Positions 36,517 through 51,848 of a DNA stretch of 64,000 nucleotides are shown here, one piece after another. The position numbers were made by a program, and so were the translations under genes. The DNA lies in assembly GCF_008728515.1 (NCBI RefSeq), contig NC_044989.1:75045754-75109753 (forward strand), in the 5' to 3' direction. This stretch comes from Papio anubis (taxonomy: Eukaryota; Chordata; Mammalia; Primates; Cercopithecidae). Numbering within the stretch: position 1 is the stretch's first letter; every line of letters begins with the position of its first letter. The notes beneath the pieces were generated by a model. The model was not told the DNA's origin. It saw only the letters and a program-made list of their open reading frames with translations, and made no database searches.

Positions 36517-36659
36517 CATTTACTGGTTAATCCATCTTTTCCCTGATGACTTGAAAAACCAAAACTTTATCGTGGCTCTGGGCTTTTTACTCTGTCCACT
36601 AGTCTGTTTAATCATGTCTGGTGTCATGTTTTAAACTCTTTAACCTCTATTATTATGTC

Positions 36660-37084
36660 AAAGGGGTTACAACAGTTTTTAGGCTAGCGTTGGGGGTGGT
36701 GTTGGTATCTGGCAAAGCTAACGGCGGGCTATATGGAGACTGAATCCTTAATTCTGGCCTAAATAACTCTTCATTCAACTCAGTGCCAACTACTATAAAA
36801 CAGATCCTGATACTTTCAAGGAACACTGGTCTGAGATGTCTAGACACCACATCCTGCTCTCAGTTAAGCCCCACAACCATCCTATGAGGTAATGTGTTCT
36901 TTGGATTATTTTAGTTTCAAGAAACAGACTCACTGAGGCTGGTTCAAATAGTAAGAGACATTATACTGATATGTGTATACAGGAGACATGAATCTCAGCC
37001 ATTTCATCAGAAACCACGTCACAAGACCTCATAGGAAGGTCTCTCTTTTATTTATTTATTTTTTTATTTTATGAGCCTGAATAC
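36660..37084. other. Non-coding DNA, weak L2/MIR-like traces
   Basis: CCACAACCATCCTATGAGGTAA at 36870-36891 is MIR/L2-like. The rest is unassigned. Confidence 0.4.
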
Positions 37085-37097
37085 TTGAATATAGTTT

Positions 37098-37397
37098 TTT
37101 TGTTTGTTTGTTTTTTGAGATGGAGTCTTCCTCTGTCTCCCAGGTTGGAGTGCAGTGGCCTGATCTTGGCTCACTGCAACCTCCGCCTCCAGGTTCAAGC
37201 AACTCTCCTGCCTCAGCCTTCCGAGTAGCTGGGATTACAGGCACGCACCACCACACCCAGTTAATTTTTGTATTTTTAGTAGAGACGGGGTTTCACCATG
37301 TTGGCCAGGCTGGTCTTGAACTTCTGGCGTCAAGTGATCTGCTCGCCTTGGCCTGCCAGAGTGCTGGGATTACAGGCATGAGCCACCGTGCCCAGCC
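37098..37397 (-). mobile_element. AluS
   Basis: Target duplication TTGAATA(T/C)AGTTT at 37085-37097 and 37398-37410; inserted at the tail of the next Alu. Confidence 0.94.
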
Positions 37398-37410
37398 TTG
37401 AATACAGTTT

Positions 37411-37921
<511 letters not shown>

Positions 37922-38289
37922 TGAATAGATGTCATTTAAAGACCTACTTGAAACATATTAGAATTCTAGCCTATGATAAGGGCTGGGAAGAAAAAAGGTA
38001 CAGGTATCAGGGTTGAAGGGTAAAAAGAAAAAAAAGAAATGAAATGAACTGCAAATAGGGGGGCCTTCCCTCGGCAGATGAAAATGTGCTATGCCTTAAA
38101 GAATAGTGAACCAGTTACATCTGAGGTCTTTTAAAAAATTAAAAGTCAAAATGTAAAACTCCAAACGTTGGGACATGAAAAGAGAAGTAGGAAATTAGAT
38201 AGAGGAGAGCAAAAATGGGGCAATATAGGGAGGAGATGTAGAAGAAGGCAGATGACTGGAGGAGAACTAGCATTTCAGGTATTGCATCA
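37922..38289. other. Non-coding DNA, nothing recognised
   Basis: A-rich patches only. Confidence 0.5.
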
Positions 38290-38640
38290 GTCAGGATAAA
38301 ATAGGTTATACTGAGTTAACAAATGACCTCAAATCTCAGTGGCTTAAAATTAAAAGGATTTCTTGCTACTTGTCCATTGCAGGTGGATGGGGACTCTGTT
38401 CCATGTTGTCCTCACTTAGGGATCCAGGATGACAAAGGCTCTGTCTCTGTCCTTCCGTGATAGCCAAAGCTCAACTTTTTGCGTGCCCTTGCTCAATTTT
38501 TCATTGGCCAAAGCAAGTCACATGCCTCTATCTAACTATAAAGGGATATGATTATGCAATCCTACCATGAACTTAGAGAGAAAATTAGAAATATTTGGTG
38601 AATAGAACTAATGATTACGACAAGTAGTGACTATAGCTTT
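38290..38640 (-). repeat. ERVL-type LTR fragment, antisense
   Basis: CAGTCAGGATAAAATAGGTTATAC, then CAAATCTCAGTGGCTTAAAAT, then GCAATCCTACCATGAAC and ATTTGGTGAATAGAACTAATG. Subfamily uncertain (LTR16/LTR33-like). Confidence 0.6.
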
Positions 38641-39548
38641 TAGGGATATGAGACATAGGGTGAATTAATCTGACTTTAAATGTTAGGACAGAACTCTGGG
38701 ATGAAGTCATGTTGGCTCAGAATCAGCTGATGTCCACTGGGGAGTGGTTGAGTCTTGGTGACACCAGCTGTCTGCACCTGTTCTATAGGCATGAGTTAGT
38801 CCTCAAGGCCTTGCCAAAGGCTTAACAATCAGTAATATACACATGCATACATAATTCCTAGGATGGCATGTCAACCTTGATCTTTGCCCTAAAAAGCTGG
38901 TCTCTATAATTAATGATTTTGTTTTCAGTCTAAAGAGATAGTGGATAAGTAACTGCTGCAGAAAAAAAGAAAAAAGAAAAAAAAGAAAAAAAGAACAGGG
39001 ACATATTGTTCTTTTGGGTGTTTCAGCTGATACTTTACTCTTAACTCCCTGAGCTCCCATATCCCCTTGGGATACCAAACAATGTTGCAAATGGAAGCAG
39101 CCAACCCCACATTTTCCTTGCTGGCTAAATTCTACCAATAGTGATGTCATACTTTGCTCTCTGATAAGATTTAGAGAAGCAATTTTGTAATGTTCTCAGA
39201 CTGACCAATAAGTAAGTGTCTCAAGGCCATTTTGAGTGCCAGCCTTCTCGTTCTGCAGAAGTATAAATATGAAATAAAGAATGTTAGCCTCACTGGGTTC
39301 TGGGATGATAGAGTCATATAATCTATTGTAATGAACCACCAATTTCTAAATTGTCTGTCTGGGTTACCCTGAAGGAGGCAGATGCTGAACCTTAGCACCT
39401 GTGAGGCACTGACACGGGGGACATTGCTGGCTGTCTACTACACCCCTTCTTCTCTCTAAAAATCCTAATACTGTTTGGGATCCATCAGTTCACTAAGGGG
39501 AAGGCGACCCCATCCTCAGGTCTCGCGGTAGGTCCTGATTAGTCTAAG
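38641..39548. other. Non-coding DNA; A/G-rich run at 38965-38995
   Basis: (A)nG simple sequence near 38965-38995. Otherwise unassigned. Confidence 0.5.
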
Positions 39549-39550
39549 CC

Positions 39551-39760
39551 AGGGTGTTTCAGTCTCAGCACCATTGACATTCTGAGCTGGATAATTGTTT
39601 GTTGTGGGGACTAGAGTAAGTATTAGAGGATGTTTAACAGCATCCCTGCCAGGGGCATGCCCCAGTGCAGTTTAACAGCCCAAAATGCCTCCAGATACTG
39701 TCAAATGTTTCCTGGGAGTCAAACTCTCACCTAGTTGACAGCCACTGGTATAAGCCCACC
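39551..39760 (-). repeat. MER20 (hAT-Charlie), near full length
   Basis: TTTCAGTCTCAGCACCATTGAC, then GGATGTTTAACAGCATCCCTG, then CAAATGTTTCCTGGGAGTC, ending TTGACAGCCACTGG. Confidence 0.85.
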
Positions 39761-40570
39761 ATGGTAATCCTATTCCTCTTTCCAGGTAACTCGTTTAAGG
39801 ATTGGCACGTGACAATTTGGCTAATGAGATTAAGGGGAAAGAAAGCTGCTGAGGAGTTTCAGGAAACTTTTTTTTTTTGTTTTTCTTTATAAGAAAGAGA
39901 CTCAGGAGGAGATGGTGTCCTTCTCTTTTTCTGGATCTTGTTGTTTACATTCGAAACCTGGTCACATTACAGTCGTCTTAGCATTGGTTTGAAGATGAAG
40001 CCAACTCAGAGGGAGGCAGAGCCAAGAGATTCTCTGAGAAGCAGGGCCAATGCCCCGATGCACCAGTCTGGAGCCCAGCCTGGAGCCTGGCCCACTGCTG
40101 GGCAGCTTTTTATTTGAAACAACAAATATCCTTATTGTTAGAGGCCAAGTGTCCTGTTACTTGCATCAGAAGTGACATTCTAACTGAAGTCATTGAAAAA
40201 AAGTGTCACAGAGAGGGGTCCTGCTGGAGCTGCCAGAAATAGGACCCTCGCTCATTCCTATTGGGACAAGCGCCCTCCTAATTAGAAGCAATACATTGCC
40301 CATCTCTAAAGTGACAGGAGGTTAGGAAATTAACTTGGGTTTTGGCAAGTTCATAAGAAGGAAACTGAGCTCCCACTGTCTGGAGGGGAGGGATGAGGCA
40401 GCTACGAAGATAAGAAGCAGATGCTACTTATGCTGGAAGAGATATGGGCTCAGAGAAATGCAAAGGGATCAAACTAGTGCTTAGTGGGTGGAGAACTCAG
40501 ATTTAGATGCTAAGACCGACACTAACTCAACAGATCTCCCAAGCTCTGAAACCAAAGCACTCGCAGTCAT
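39761..40570. other. Non-coding DNA, nothing recognised
   Basis: No gene or repeat signal I can name. Confidence 0.5.
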
Positions 40571-40573
40571 GTG

Positions 40574-40700
40574 AGAGTTCTGGTTTTTACCACTGGCTGC
40601 ACTTTGGAATTGCCTGGGGAGCTTTAAAAATATTGATGCCTTGGTCCCACCCACAGAGTTACTTAAGTATTGGACTGGGGTGTGGCCTGGATATAATCCT
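40574..40700 (+). repeat. MER5-type fragment
   Basis: CACTTTGGAATTGCCTGGGGAGC, then GATGCCTTGGTCCCACCC, then ACTGGGGTGTGGCCTGG. Confidence 0.75.
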
Positions 40701-40873
40701 TTTTAATTTTCAAATTATAATTTTTTATGGATTCAGATGTCTTTACTACTCTTGTCCTTTCTACTCAATTGTGCTGCCTTCACACCAGTAGGTCCTTTTC
40801 TTAATTTACTTCAATTTTGTGTGTGTGTATGTGAAGAGATAATACTTGCAACTCGTACAAGACTATACAATAA

Positions 40874-41226
<353 letters not shown>

Positions 41227-41239
41227 CTAGAAGACGGTT

Positions 41240-42140
41240 GATGACTATACACAGGTATATGTTTGTTTTATTTTCAGTTACTTTGTGTATACCAATGGTG
41301 ATTTCCTATGCACATTGTTCTACATTCCACTTTTTAAACTTAATTGTACTTTATAGATCATTCCGTATTAATATTTTGAGAGCTTCTTTTTCTTTAATAT
41401 GGTGGCAAGTTAATTGTGTGAGTATGCTGTAAGTTACCTAACCAGTCCCCAAATGATAGCATTTAGCATGGCCTCAGTCTTTCTATGGCAAAGGATGTTG
41501 CAATGAATAACCTTACACAGCGTGTATGGGTGTACCTATAAGAAAAATGGGATTGCTGGGTCAAAGGGCAGGTGTTCTTATAATTGATAGAGTCAAACTG
41601 ACCTCATGGAGGTTGTGTTCTCCCACCTACAATGTATTCTTCCATTATAATAGTGAATAAGACACAATGCTTGGGAACTTAAACTGTACAAGGAACTCAG
41701 AAGGCTAGAATAAGTAGAGAACGTTAACAGTGCTTCACGAATTTCATTTCCTCTTAGGGAAATCTGTTTACTTTAAAGAGTGCCTCTTTCCCTATGGTAA
41801 GGTATGTTGTCATTATTTGATTTTTGTTCAGCTGATGGGCAAAAAATGGTATATCAATATAGTTTAAATTTGCATTCATCATTATTCTGGGTGATGTTAA
41901 TCATCTTTTCATATATCAAATAGCCATTTGTTCCTTTCCTGTTAACTCTAATGTGTCCCTTACTCAAAGATTGGATTTCTTTTTCTTAGTAATTTGAAAA
42001 AGCTCTTTTATATAGCAGGAAAATGAGCCTTTGGTTTCTGATATGTATTTTTGTCTAGGTTGTTTTTTGGCTTTGCTTAATAGAGACTCTTTTGTGGGTC
42101 TTTTATGACACTTAGGTTTTTAGTCTTAGAAATGGCTTCA
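41240..42140 (-). mobile_element. L1M (old) ORF2/3' region, antisense
   Basis: GTGATTTCCTATGCACATTGTTC, then AGATCATTCCGTATTAATAT, then GCAATGAATAACCTTACAC, then GGGATTGCTGGGTCAAAGGG, then ATCATCTTTTCATATATC. No intact coding. A stretch near 41640-41800 is not L1-like. Confidence 0.8.
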
Positions 42141-42187
42141 CCAGTCTAATATTTATTTATTTATTTTTATCACCAGTCTAATATTTA
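42138..42187. repeat. 18-bp direct repeat flanking a 14-base AT insert
   Basis: TCACCAGTCTAATATTTA at 42138-42155 and 42170-42187, separated by TTTATTTATTTTTA. Confidence 0.95.
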
Positions 42188-42490
42188 AAAAGCAAATGAA
42201 CAAGCTTCTTGCCATGGTTTGCAGAAATTCTGGGGGTAGTCCTACTTGTTTACTTTTCCATAGGAACATTATAATCAGCCTGGTTTCTTTTTAGGTTTAT
42301 TATTTTTATGTGGATTGCATTTAACATTTACAGATTAACCTAAGGTGAAATTCATGAAGTACTGTTGGGACTCCCTATTTGTCCTAGTTTTCTTCTGAGT
42401 TCCTTGCACAGTTGAAGTCCCCAGGAATTTAATCTTTTTTCCCCCACTATTATAATAGAAGAAAAGATGCCATTAACATCTCAAAAAAAA

Positions 42491-42787
42491 TTTTTTTTTA
42501 AAGATAGGGTCTCATTCTATCACCCAGTCTGGTGTGCAGCGGTTCGATCATAGCTCACTGTAGCCTTGAACTCCTGGGCTCAAGCGATCCTCCCAGAGGA
42601 CTCAGCCTCTAGAGTAGCTGGGACTACAGATGCACACCGCCATGCCTGGCTAATTTTTAAATTTTGTGTAGAGATGGGAGTATTGCTATGTTGTCCAGGC
42701 TGGTCTCGAACAATTGGCCTCAAGTGGTCCTCCCACCTCGACCTTCCAAAATGCTGAGATTATAGGCATGAGCAACTGTACTCAGCC
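42491..42787 (-). mobile_element. AluJ
   Basis: AAAGATAGGGTCTCATTC, GCCTTGAACTCCTGGGCTC, ends GTACTCAGCC. Strongly diverged. Confidence 0.92.
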
Positions 42788-42809
42788 CTCATTAACATCT
42801 TTTGATTAT

Positions 42810-42865
42810 TAATTTGGCATCAGGATTATTAAAAGCTCTTCAGGTGATTCTAATACAGTGAGTGG
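42810..42865 (+). repeat. MER5-like short fragment
   Basis: CATCAGGATTATTAAAAGC, then TTCAGGTGATTCTAATACAG. Confidence 0.5.
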
Positions 42866-42999
42866 ACAAGGAGCAGGAAGGGAGGGATACTCTGGGTCAG
42901 CTGGTTGTAATCCAGGAAGAAGTATTTTGTTACTGATATTGTTTAGAATTGCCAGCCTATGGTGATAATTAAAAAAACCAGACAGGGTAAAGCTTTTAT

Positions 43000-43755
<756 letters not shown>

Positions 43756-43839
43756 GACACCTGGGCTTTTAATCACCAAGTTCTTAGAGAATAGGAGACT
43801 TGATATTACAAGCAGTGCGTTTAGAAAACTATATTCTGG

Positions 43840-43955
43840 ATTTACTAGGTATCAGGCTCTGAACTAAAGATTTTGCCCATTCTACATCATGATATCCACT
43901 GTGCTGATGAGGAAACTAGGGCTCAGAAAGGTCCAAGACCACAGTGTTTCCAAGC
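43840..43955 (-). repeat. MIR fragment
   Basis: TAGGTATCAGGCTCTGAAC, then GATGAGGAAACTAGGGCTCAG. Confidence 0.7.
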
Positions 43956-45318
<1,363 letters not shown>

Positions 45319-45331
45319 AGGGCACAGTATT

Positions 45332-45957
45332 AAATGTAATAAGATGCATAGACTCACGAGTATTTACATGCAGGACAGGCCCACCCTCAGTCTTAAAATT
45401 TTCTACTTAATACCATCACTTGTGATATGCTGCAAACTTGATAATTCCTAATTAGAAAAAGGAATATTTGGAAGTTGGAGGTCATTTGGCAAAGTGGTCT
45501 CTTCCCAGGACATAGCTCCCTGAAGCCTGATGGCTAGGCTCAGGTCAGTCACATGTGGGACTGGCACCAGCAGTATCCTTGTGTAAGATCAGGAAGCTGC
45601 ATTTGCATCTGTCAGACCACCCTTGGACAAATCTAGCCTGTGGCTGTGTGTCTTCCTCCTTCAGAACTCCACTATGTATAAAGACAGACACACGTTTGGC
45701 TCCTAACGATAGGCTTTTCTATTCTGTAATATTTGTTTCATGCGTTTGTTTATATCTCTGACTTAACAGTTAATCCCTCAGGTGCAAGACCCACATTTTG
45801 TGTTTCTTTTTGTATTTCACTTTGAGGAGAGGGTCCTGAACACTGTAAGGGTTTACTAATCTTTGCTGATAGATTTCCTTCTTAGGAAGGAGACCGTCTG
45901 TCTCTTCAATTTTCAGCATCCCTGCGTATGCGTGTGTGTACATATGCATGAATGTAT
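45332..45957. other. Non-coding DNA, nothing recognised
   Basis: No gene or repeat assignment. Confidence 0.5.
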
Positions 45958-46003
45958 ATGAGAGAGAGAGAGAGAGAGGGAGACAGAGAGAGAGAGACAG
46001 AGA
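45958..46003. repeat. (GA)n simple repeat
   Basis: Imperfect GA run with GGGAGACA interruptions. Confidence 0.95.
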
Positions 46004-46126
46004 TCTGAGATTCAATAAATAATAAACTTGAGGAATGGAGTTTGGAGGCAGAAGAACTACAGAAACAAGTCAGCCTTATGTGGGTAGTCGCCCCTTAGTT
46101 TGTCGTGTATCAACTGGAGTTTATAA

Positions 46127-46437
<311 letters not shown>

Positions 46438-46649
46438 TATAACAATACTTATTCCAACCACTTCCCAGGATTGAACTTTGTAAGATATAACATGTACTTA
46501 AAGTTCCTTATGATTATTATCCGGTTCACATGAAATGGGACCACAGAGGGGAGTGGAGAAGAGGCATTAAAATTAGTGTGTGAAGAAAGGATCATAGCTG
46601 ACCCAACCCCACTGCTTTGGTTTTACCCACCTGGAGACAACGCATTTTG

Positions 46650-46940
46650 TAGCACCAGGCTATCGAATTTCCATCTGATTCTAGGCAGCAGGCATCCTCC
46701 TCTTAATTCCCCTTCACCCACCTCAGTCAAATCCATCAGTTCTACTTTTGACTTCACAATATCTAAACCCATAACCTTCCTCCCTGCCCTACTCTCATCT
46801 TGGCTTAGGTCCTAGTCTTACCTTATAGCTTCTGCCTCTCCCTGCCTTTGGTCTCTGACCTCTTTCCCTCCCCATCCACATGAACTGCAGTTAAGGCCCT
46901 AAAAAAGCAAATGTGATTGTATAATTGTATAATTTCCTGC
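46650..46940 (+). repeat. L2-like region
   Basis: CATCAGTTCTACTTTTGAC, then CTGCAGTTAAGGCCCT, in loose L2 order. Confidence 0.4.
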
Positions 46941-46956
46941 TTTAAGAATCTTTGGA

Positions 46957-47624
<668 letters not shown>

Positions 47625-47765
47625 TTATGGTATGTCTGTATCTGAAGAGGGAAGCCCAGTTATGAGGCTGTTCTAGTCAGGTGAGAGATATTGGGTGTGT
47701 GATCTAGGGTAGACAGAGAAATGGGAAAAGATTTGGGAAATAATATATAAAACTATGAACTCTAT

Positions 47766-47781
47766 GTGTGTGTGTGTGTGT
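47766..47781. repeat. Short (TG)n
   Basis: Eight TG units. Confidence 0.9.
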
Positions 47782-47834
47782 GTTGTTACACAACATGTGA
47801 ACATTAGTCATCTCTAAGATTCTTCTATGAATCC

Positions 47835-48010
47835 ATTCAATAAATGTTTATTGCATGTCTGCTGTGTGTCAGGAACCATTTTAGGCACTGCAAACATGAA
47901 AGAATGACATAGACACAGACCCTGCCCTCTTTTAGCTTATCATCTATTGAGGAGAGGAAGAACATAGCAAAAATAAACAAGAAATCAATCAGGGCCAAGT
48001 GATAGTGACT
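47835..48010 (-). repeat. Old L2/MIR-type remnant
   Basis: TTCAATAAATGTTTATTGCATG, then CAGGAACCATTTTAGGCAC, then CAGACCCTGCCCTC. Confidence 0.6.
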
Positions 48011-48344
48011 TGGGGAACTATTTGAGATAAACCGGTCAAGGAAAGCCCTCTGATGAGGTAGAAGGTGGGGACTTGACTCTGGAGGTGGGAGCTAAGACTC
48101 AGGACCAGACTCTAGATTAGAGTTCTAGATTTAACACCTGGAAGTCACTGCCCCTTTCTATGGCAATGACTCAACAACCTGTTACCAACCTTTTTCTAGA
48201 AATTTCTGCATAATCTGCCCCTTAATTTGCATGTAACTAAAAGTGGGTAGAAACATGAGTGCAGAACTGCCTCTGAGCTGCTACTCTGGGAACATGGCCT
48301 ATGGGGTAGCTCTGCTCTGCAAAGACCAGTGCCTCTGCTCCTGA

Positions 48345-48679
<335 letters not shown>

Positions 48680-48929
48680 ATAAGTTGCTGTTTAATGTCA
48701 CCCCCTTGCCCTTGAATTCTTTACTGGGTGAAGCCAAGAATCCTCCCAGGCTAAGTCCAAATTTTGGGGCCTGCCTGTCCTGCATCATGAGGAGGTATCT
48801 GAGTGGAACCTCAATGAGGAAGAAGAATGAGCTGCAGACCGGCCTGGAGAAGGATATTCCGGATAGAAGGAAAAGGAAGAACAAAGACCTTTGGGTGAGA
48901 AAAAGTTTGCATTTTTGAGGAAAGCATGC

Positions 48930-49640
48930 TAGTGTGAATGCCAAGCAGTGTTCTGGGGGAAGATCTCAAGAGGTGTCTAAGGGCATGGAGAGAAGTGGTC
49001 AGATGCAGGGTCTGTGTTATAGGTGGAATCAACTGCTTGCTGATGGATTGACTGGCTGTGAGGATGAGTGGCAAGAAGGAATCGAAGATGAGTTAGGGTG
49101 GATGATGTGATGCCATTTGCTGAGACAACTGGGGAAGAAAAAGATTTGGGAAGAAAAGTTAAGTTCAGCTTTGTACGTGTTATGTGTGATATGCTAGTCA
49201 CTTCAGTGGAGATGACAAACGGCAGCTGGAGAAATAAGCCTGCAACTCCAGGAGAGGTCCTCGCTGTAGATTTACTATCGTGAGTCATCACCATGTAGAT
49301 GATATAACAGTCATGGGGCTAGGAAGTTAGTTTCTCCTCAAGGAGTCTGAAACTGTAACTAGTTCAGAGAAGAGGGTGGAGGGCAGCCCCAAATGCCCCA
49401 GCATTTACCAATAGAGCAAGCAGGGACTGAGGAGCCTGGGGAGTGAGGTTAGCTGGATACCAGCAGAGTGGAGCACTGGTGCTCTTACTAAGTGAGGAAG
49501 GTGTGTCCAGAAGGAGGATATGATTAACTGTCCTCAACATCCCTGAAAGGAGGAGTAAGACAAGGGCAGGGAAGAGAATGCAAGATTTGGCAACAGGTAG
49601 GTCATTATGATGACTATGACAAAAGCAGTTTGAGCTCAAT
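48930..49640 (-). repeat. L2-like region, antisense
   Basis: CTTGCTGATGGATTGACTGG, then GGAATCGAAGATGAGTTAGGG, then GCAGCTGGAGAAATAAG resemble reverse L2. Confidence 0.5.
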
Positions 49641-49709
49641 TCTGTCTGGAGTATAGGAAAGGAGGGCTGAGGACGTGCATTTAGAAGGGTACATAGTTCT
49701 TAAGAAATT

Positions 49710-49832
49710 TTTCTGAGCACATCTGTAATCCCAACTATTTGGGACGCTGAAATGGGAGGACTGCTTGAGCCCAAGAGTTCAAGACCAGCCTGGGCAACAT
49801 ATCGAGGCCCTGCTTTAAAAAAAAAAAAAAAA
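49710..49832 (+). mobile_element. Free left Alu monomer (FLAM-like) or Alu left-arm fragment
   Basis: GAGCACATCTGTAATCCC to CAACATATCGAGGCCCTGC then poly-A, with no right arm. Confidence 0.8.
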
Positions 49833-50339
49833 GAAGTTTTGTTGAGAGGCTAGATGGATCATGGATATGTTTTTTTCCCCCTGTTTATCCATGTCTTCTT
49901 ATTTTTCAACAATGAGCATTGATTACTTATATAATAATAATTTTAAGTCTATACACATTGCAGACAGCACCCCACTGTTTGAGAGAAAAACTCCTCCTCA
50001 GTAGAACATGGCAGACCTTCATCTTCCTTCACTGAACCTTTTCCAACCTTAGGCTTGCCATTCTCCACCAGCGCTAATGTCATGTCTCTTGAAATCAGTA
50101 TTGAAGTCAGTATTTCATTCTTGCCAGTTTCCACTGTGTGTTTAAATTTGGAGTCTGGTGTCTAGCATTAGCTGGGGCGGGGACTTCCACTCCTCTCAGC
50201 ATTGGTAAGCCCCCTCATCCACCTCATCCCATGTCCAAGATCATCCAGTTACAGACTTACCATCTACCCAGTTCATTTACGGCATCAGTCCCAGAGCTGT
50301 AGAGATGCTTTTTTTCCATCTCCTACTTCTCTGGCTTTT
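49833..50339. other. Non-coding DNA, nothing recognised
   Basis: No gene or repeat assignment. Confidence 0.5.
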
Positions 50340-50830
<491 letters not shown>

Positions 50831-51109
50831 GCAATCAGCCGCTAAGGCGGCTCACTTTCCAGCCGTGCTACAATAGGTAAGAACTAGGATGCTTTAGACG
50901 TGTGACTGGGCAATGGGAGCCCCTCACATGATCCCGAGATGCCAGACAGTGTCTCTCCGCACAGGGTGTGCGCTGGTCCAGTGACCCGTTTTTCCAGTCG
51001 CCCCACACCCCGGGTCCGCGATCACGCTCCCCCCACCCATAGCCGAGCCTGACGCGGCGGTGGCTCATGCGCCTTTCCGTCCTAGCCTTTAGCCACGGAC
51101 CACACGTCC

Positions 51110-51350
51110 CATCTCAGGCGCTCCGCCCCGCCCCCGCCCCCCGCCCCCGGCGCGCCTCCCCAGGCAGCCGGCTCGGGTGTCTGAGCGGCCGCGCCCGCGA
51201 GCCGTGAGCGCTGATTGGCCGCGACGCTGCGGCGGGCGGCCCGCGGGCGCACACACCCTCCCCGCGCAGCCAATGGGCGTGCGCACGTCACTGACCCGGA
51301 GGCCCGCGGGCCGGCAGCCCCTCAATAAGCCACATTGTTGCATGAAACTC
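51110..51350 (+). promoter_or_regulatory. HK2: HK2 core promoter
   Basis: Direct motif reading gives, in order: a run of GC boxes on the minus strand (CCGCCCC-type, 51123-51150); an inverted CCAAT box, ATTGG, at 51214-51218; a direct CCAAT at 51270-51274; a palindrome CGTGCGCACG (51278-51287) containing two outward-facing hypoxia-response cores (GCGTG and its opposite CACGT) and resembling an NRF1 site; a CRE half site ACGTCA at 51285-51290 overlapping its right edge; and a TATA-like AATAA at 51324-51328. CCAAT, Sp1 and CRE control and hypoxia induction are known for mammalian HK2 promoters; use of these exact sites is inferred. Confidence 0.85.
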
Positions 51351-51488
51351 CAGCGCAAGAGTCCCGGGCCGCCGCTGGCAACATCGTGTCACCCAGCTAA
51401 GAAAATCCGCGGGCCGGAGCCACGCGCCTGTGAACCAGAGAGGTCCCACTGCCGGAGTGGAGCCGGGCTGCGATTCTTCTCAAGTTGA
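51342..51488 (+). other. Possible upstream ORF at the 5' edge of HK2 exon 1 (48 codons)
   Basis: ATG at 51342, TGA at 51486-51488, predicted peptide starting MKLQRKSPGPP. It lies 14 bases after the TATA-like element, so it is in the mRNA only if transcription starts at or upstream of 51341. It does not overlap the HK2 ATG. The peptide has no recognised domain. Confidence 0.35.
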
Positions 51489-51785
51489 GCCTCAGTGATC
51501 CTGTGGCCGAAGTTAGCGCCTTGACGTGGGAAAACCGGACACGCCGCCAGGAGAGAACTGAGGCGCCTGGTAGCAGTTGTGACACCAAAATCCCGTCTCT
51601 GGAGACCCGCGCCCTCCGCCAGCCGGGCGCACCCTAGCCGTTAGCCCTCTTTGTGCGTCGTTCAGACTCCCAGCTCCCGGCCCGGCAGCCGAGCCCCAGC
51701 ACAAAGCAGTCGGACCGCGCCACCCGCCTCCCCGCTCGCGCCCCCGTTTCGGTTTCCCAACTCTGCGCCGTCGGGCCGCGGCAGA
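51350..51785 (+). other. HK2: HK2 5' untranslated region (exon 1, start approximate)
   Basis: GC-rich leader between the promoter elements and the HK2 ATG. The start is inferred: a TATA-like AATAA at 51324-51328 would place initiation near 51350-51360, while CpG-island promoters often initiate at several points, so the leader may begin up to about 30 bases earlier. No splice signal is needed to join it to the ATG. Only one upstream ATG lies near the 5' edge (51342); none occurs between 51345 and 51785. Confidence 0.75.
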
Positions 51786-51848
51786 ATGATTGCCTCGCAT
51801 CTGCTCGCCTACTTCTTCACGGAGCTCAACCATGACCAAGTGCAGAAG
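51786..51848 (+). CDS. HK2: Hexokinase 2, first coding exon (residues 1-21)
   Basis: HK2 phosphorylates glucose to glucose-6-phosphate at the outer mitochondrial membrane, the first step of glycolysis, and is the insulin- and hypoxia-responsive isoform of muscle, fat and tumours. The exon encodes 21 codons starting [14 protein letters not shown] and ending DQVQK, which matches mammalian HK2 as I know it; HK1 differs at several positions (MIAAQLLAYYF). This hydrophobic N-terminal helix is the known VDAC/mitochondria-binding segment. The ATG has A at -3. The exon ends AAG followed by GTAAGT, a consensus donor, leaving a phase-0 intron, as expected for HK2. The catalytic hexokinase repeats (about 900 residues) lie in later exons beyond the window. 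The CpG-island promoter directly upstream fits. By human synteny (2p12) no other gene is expected nearby, and none is seen. The identification is secure; the species is inferred from repeats. Confidence 0.97.
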
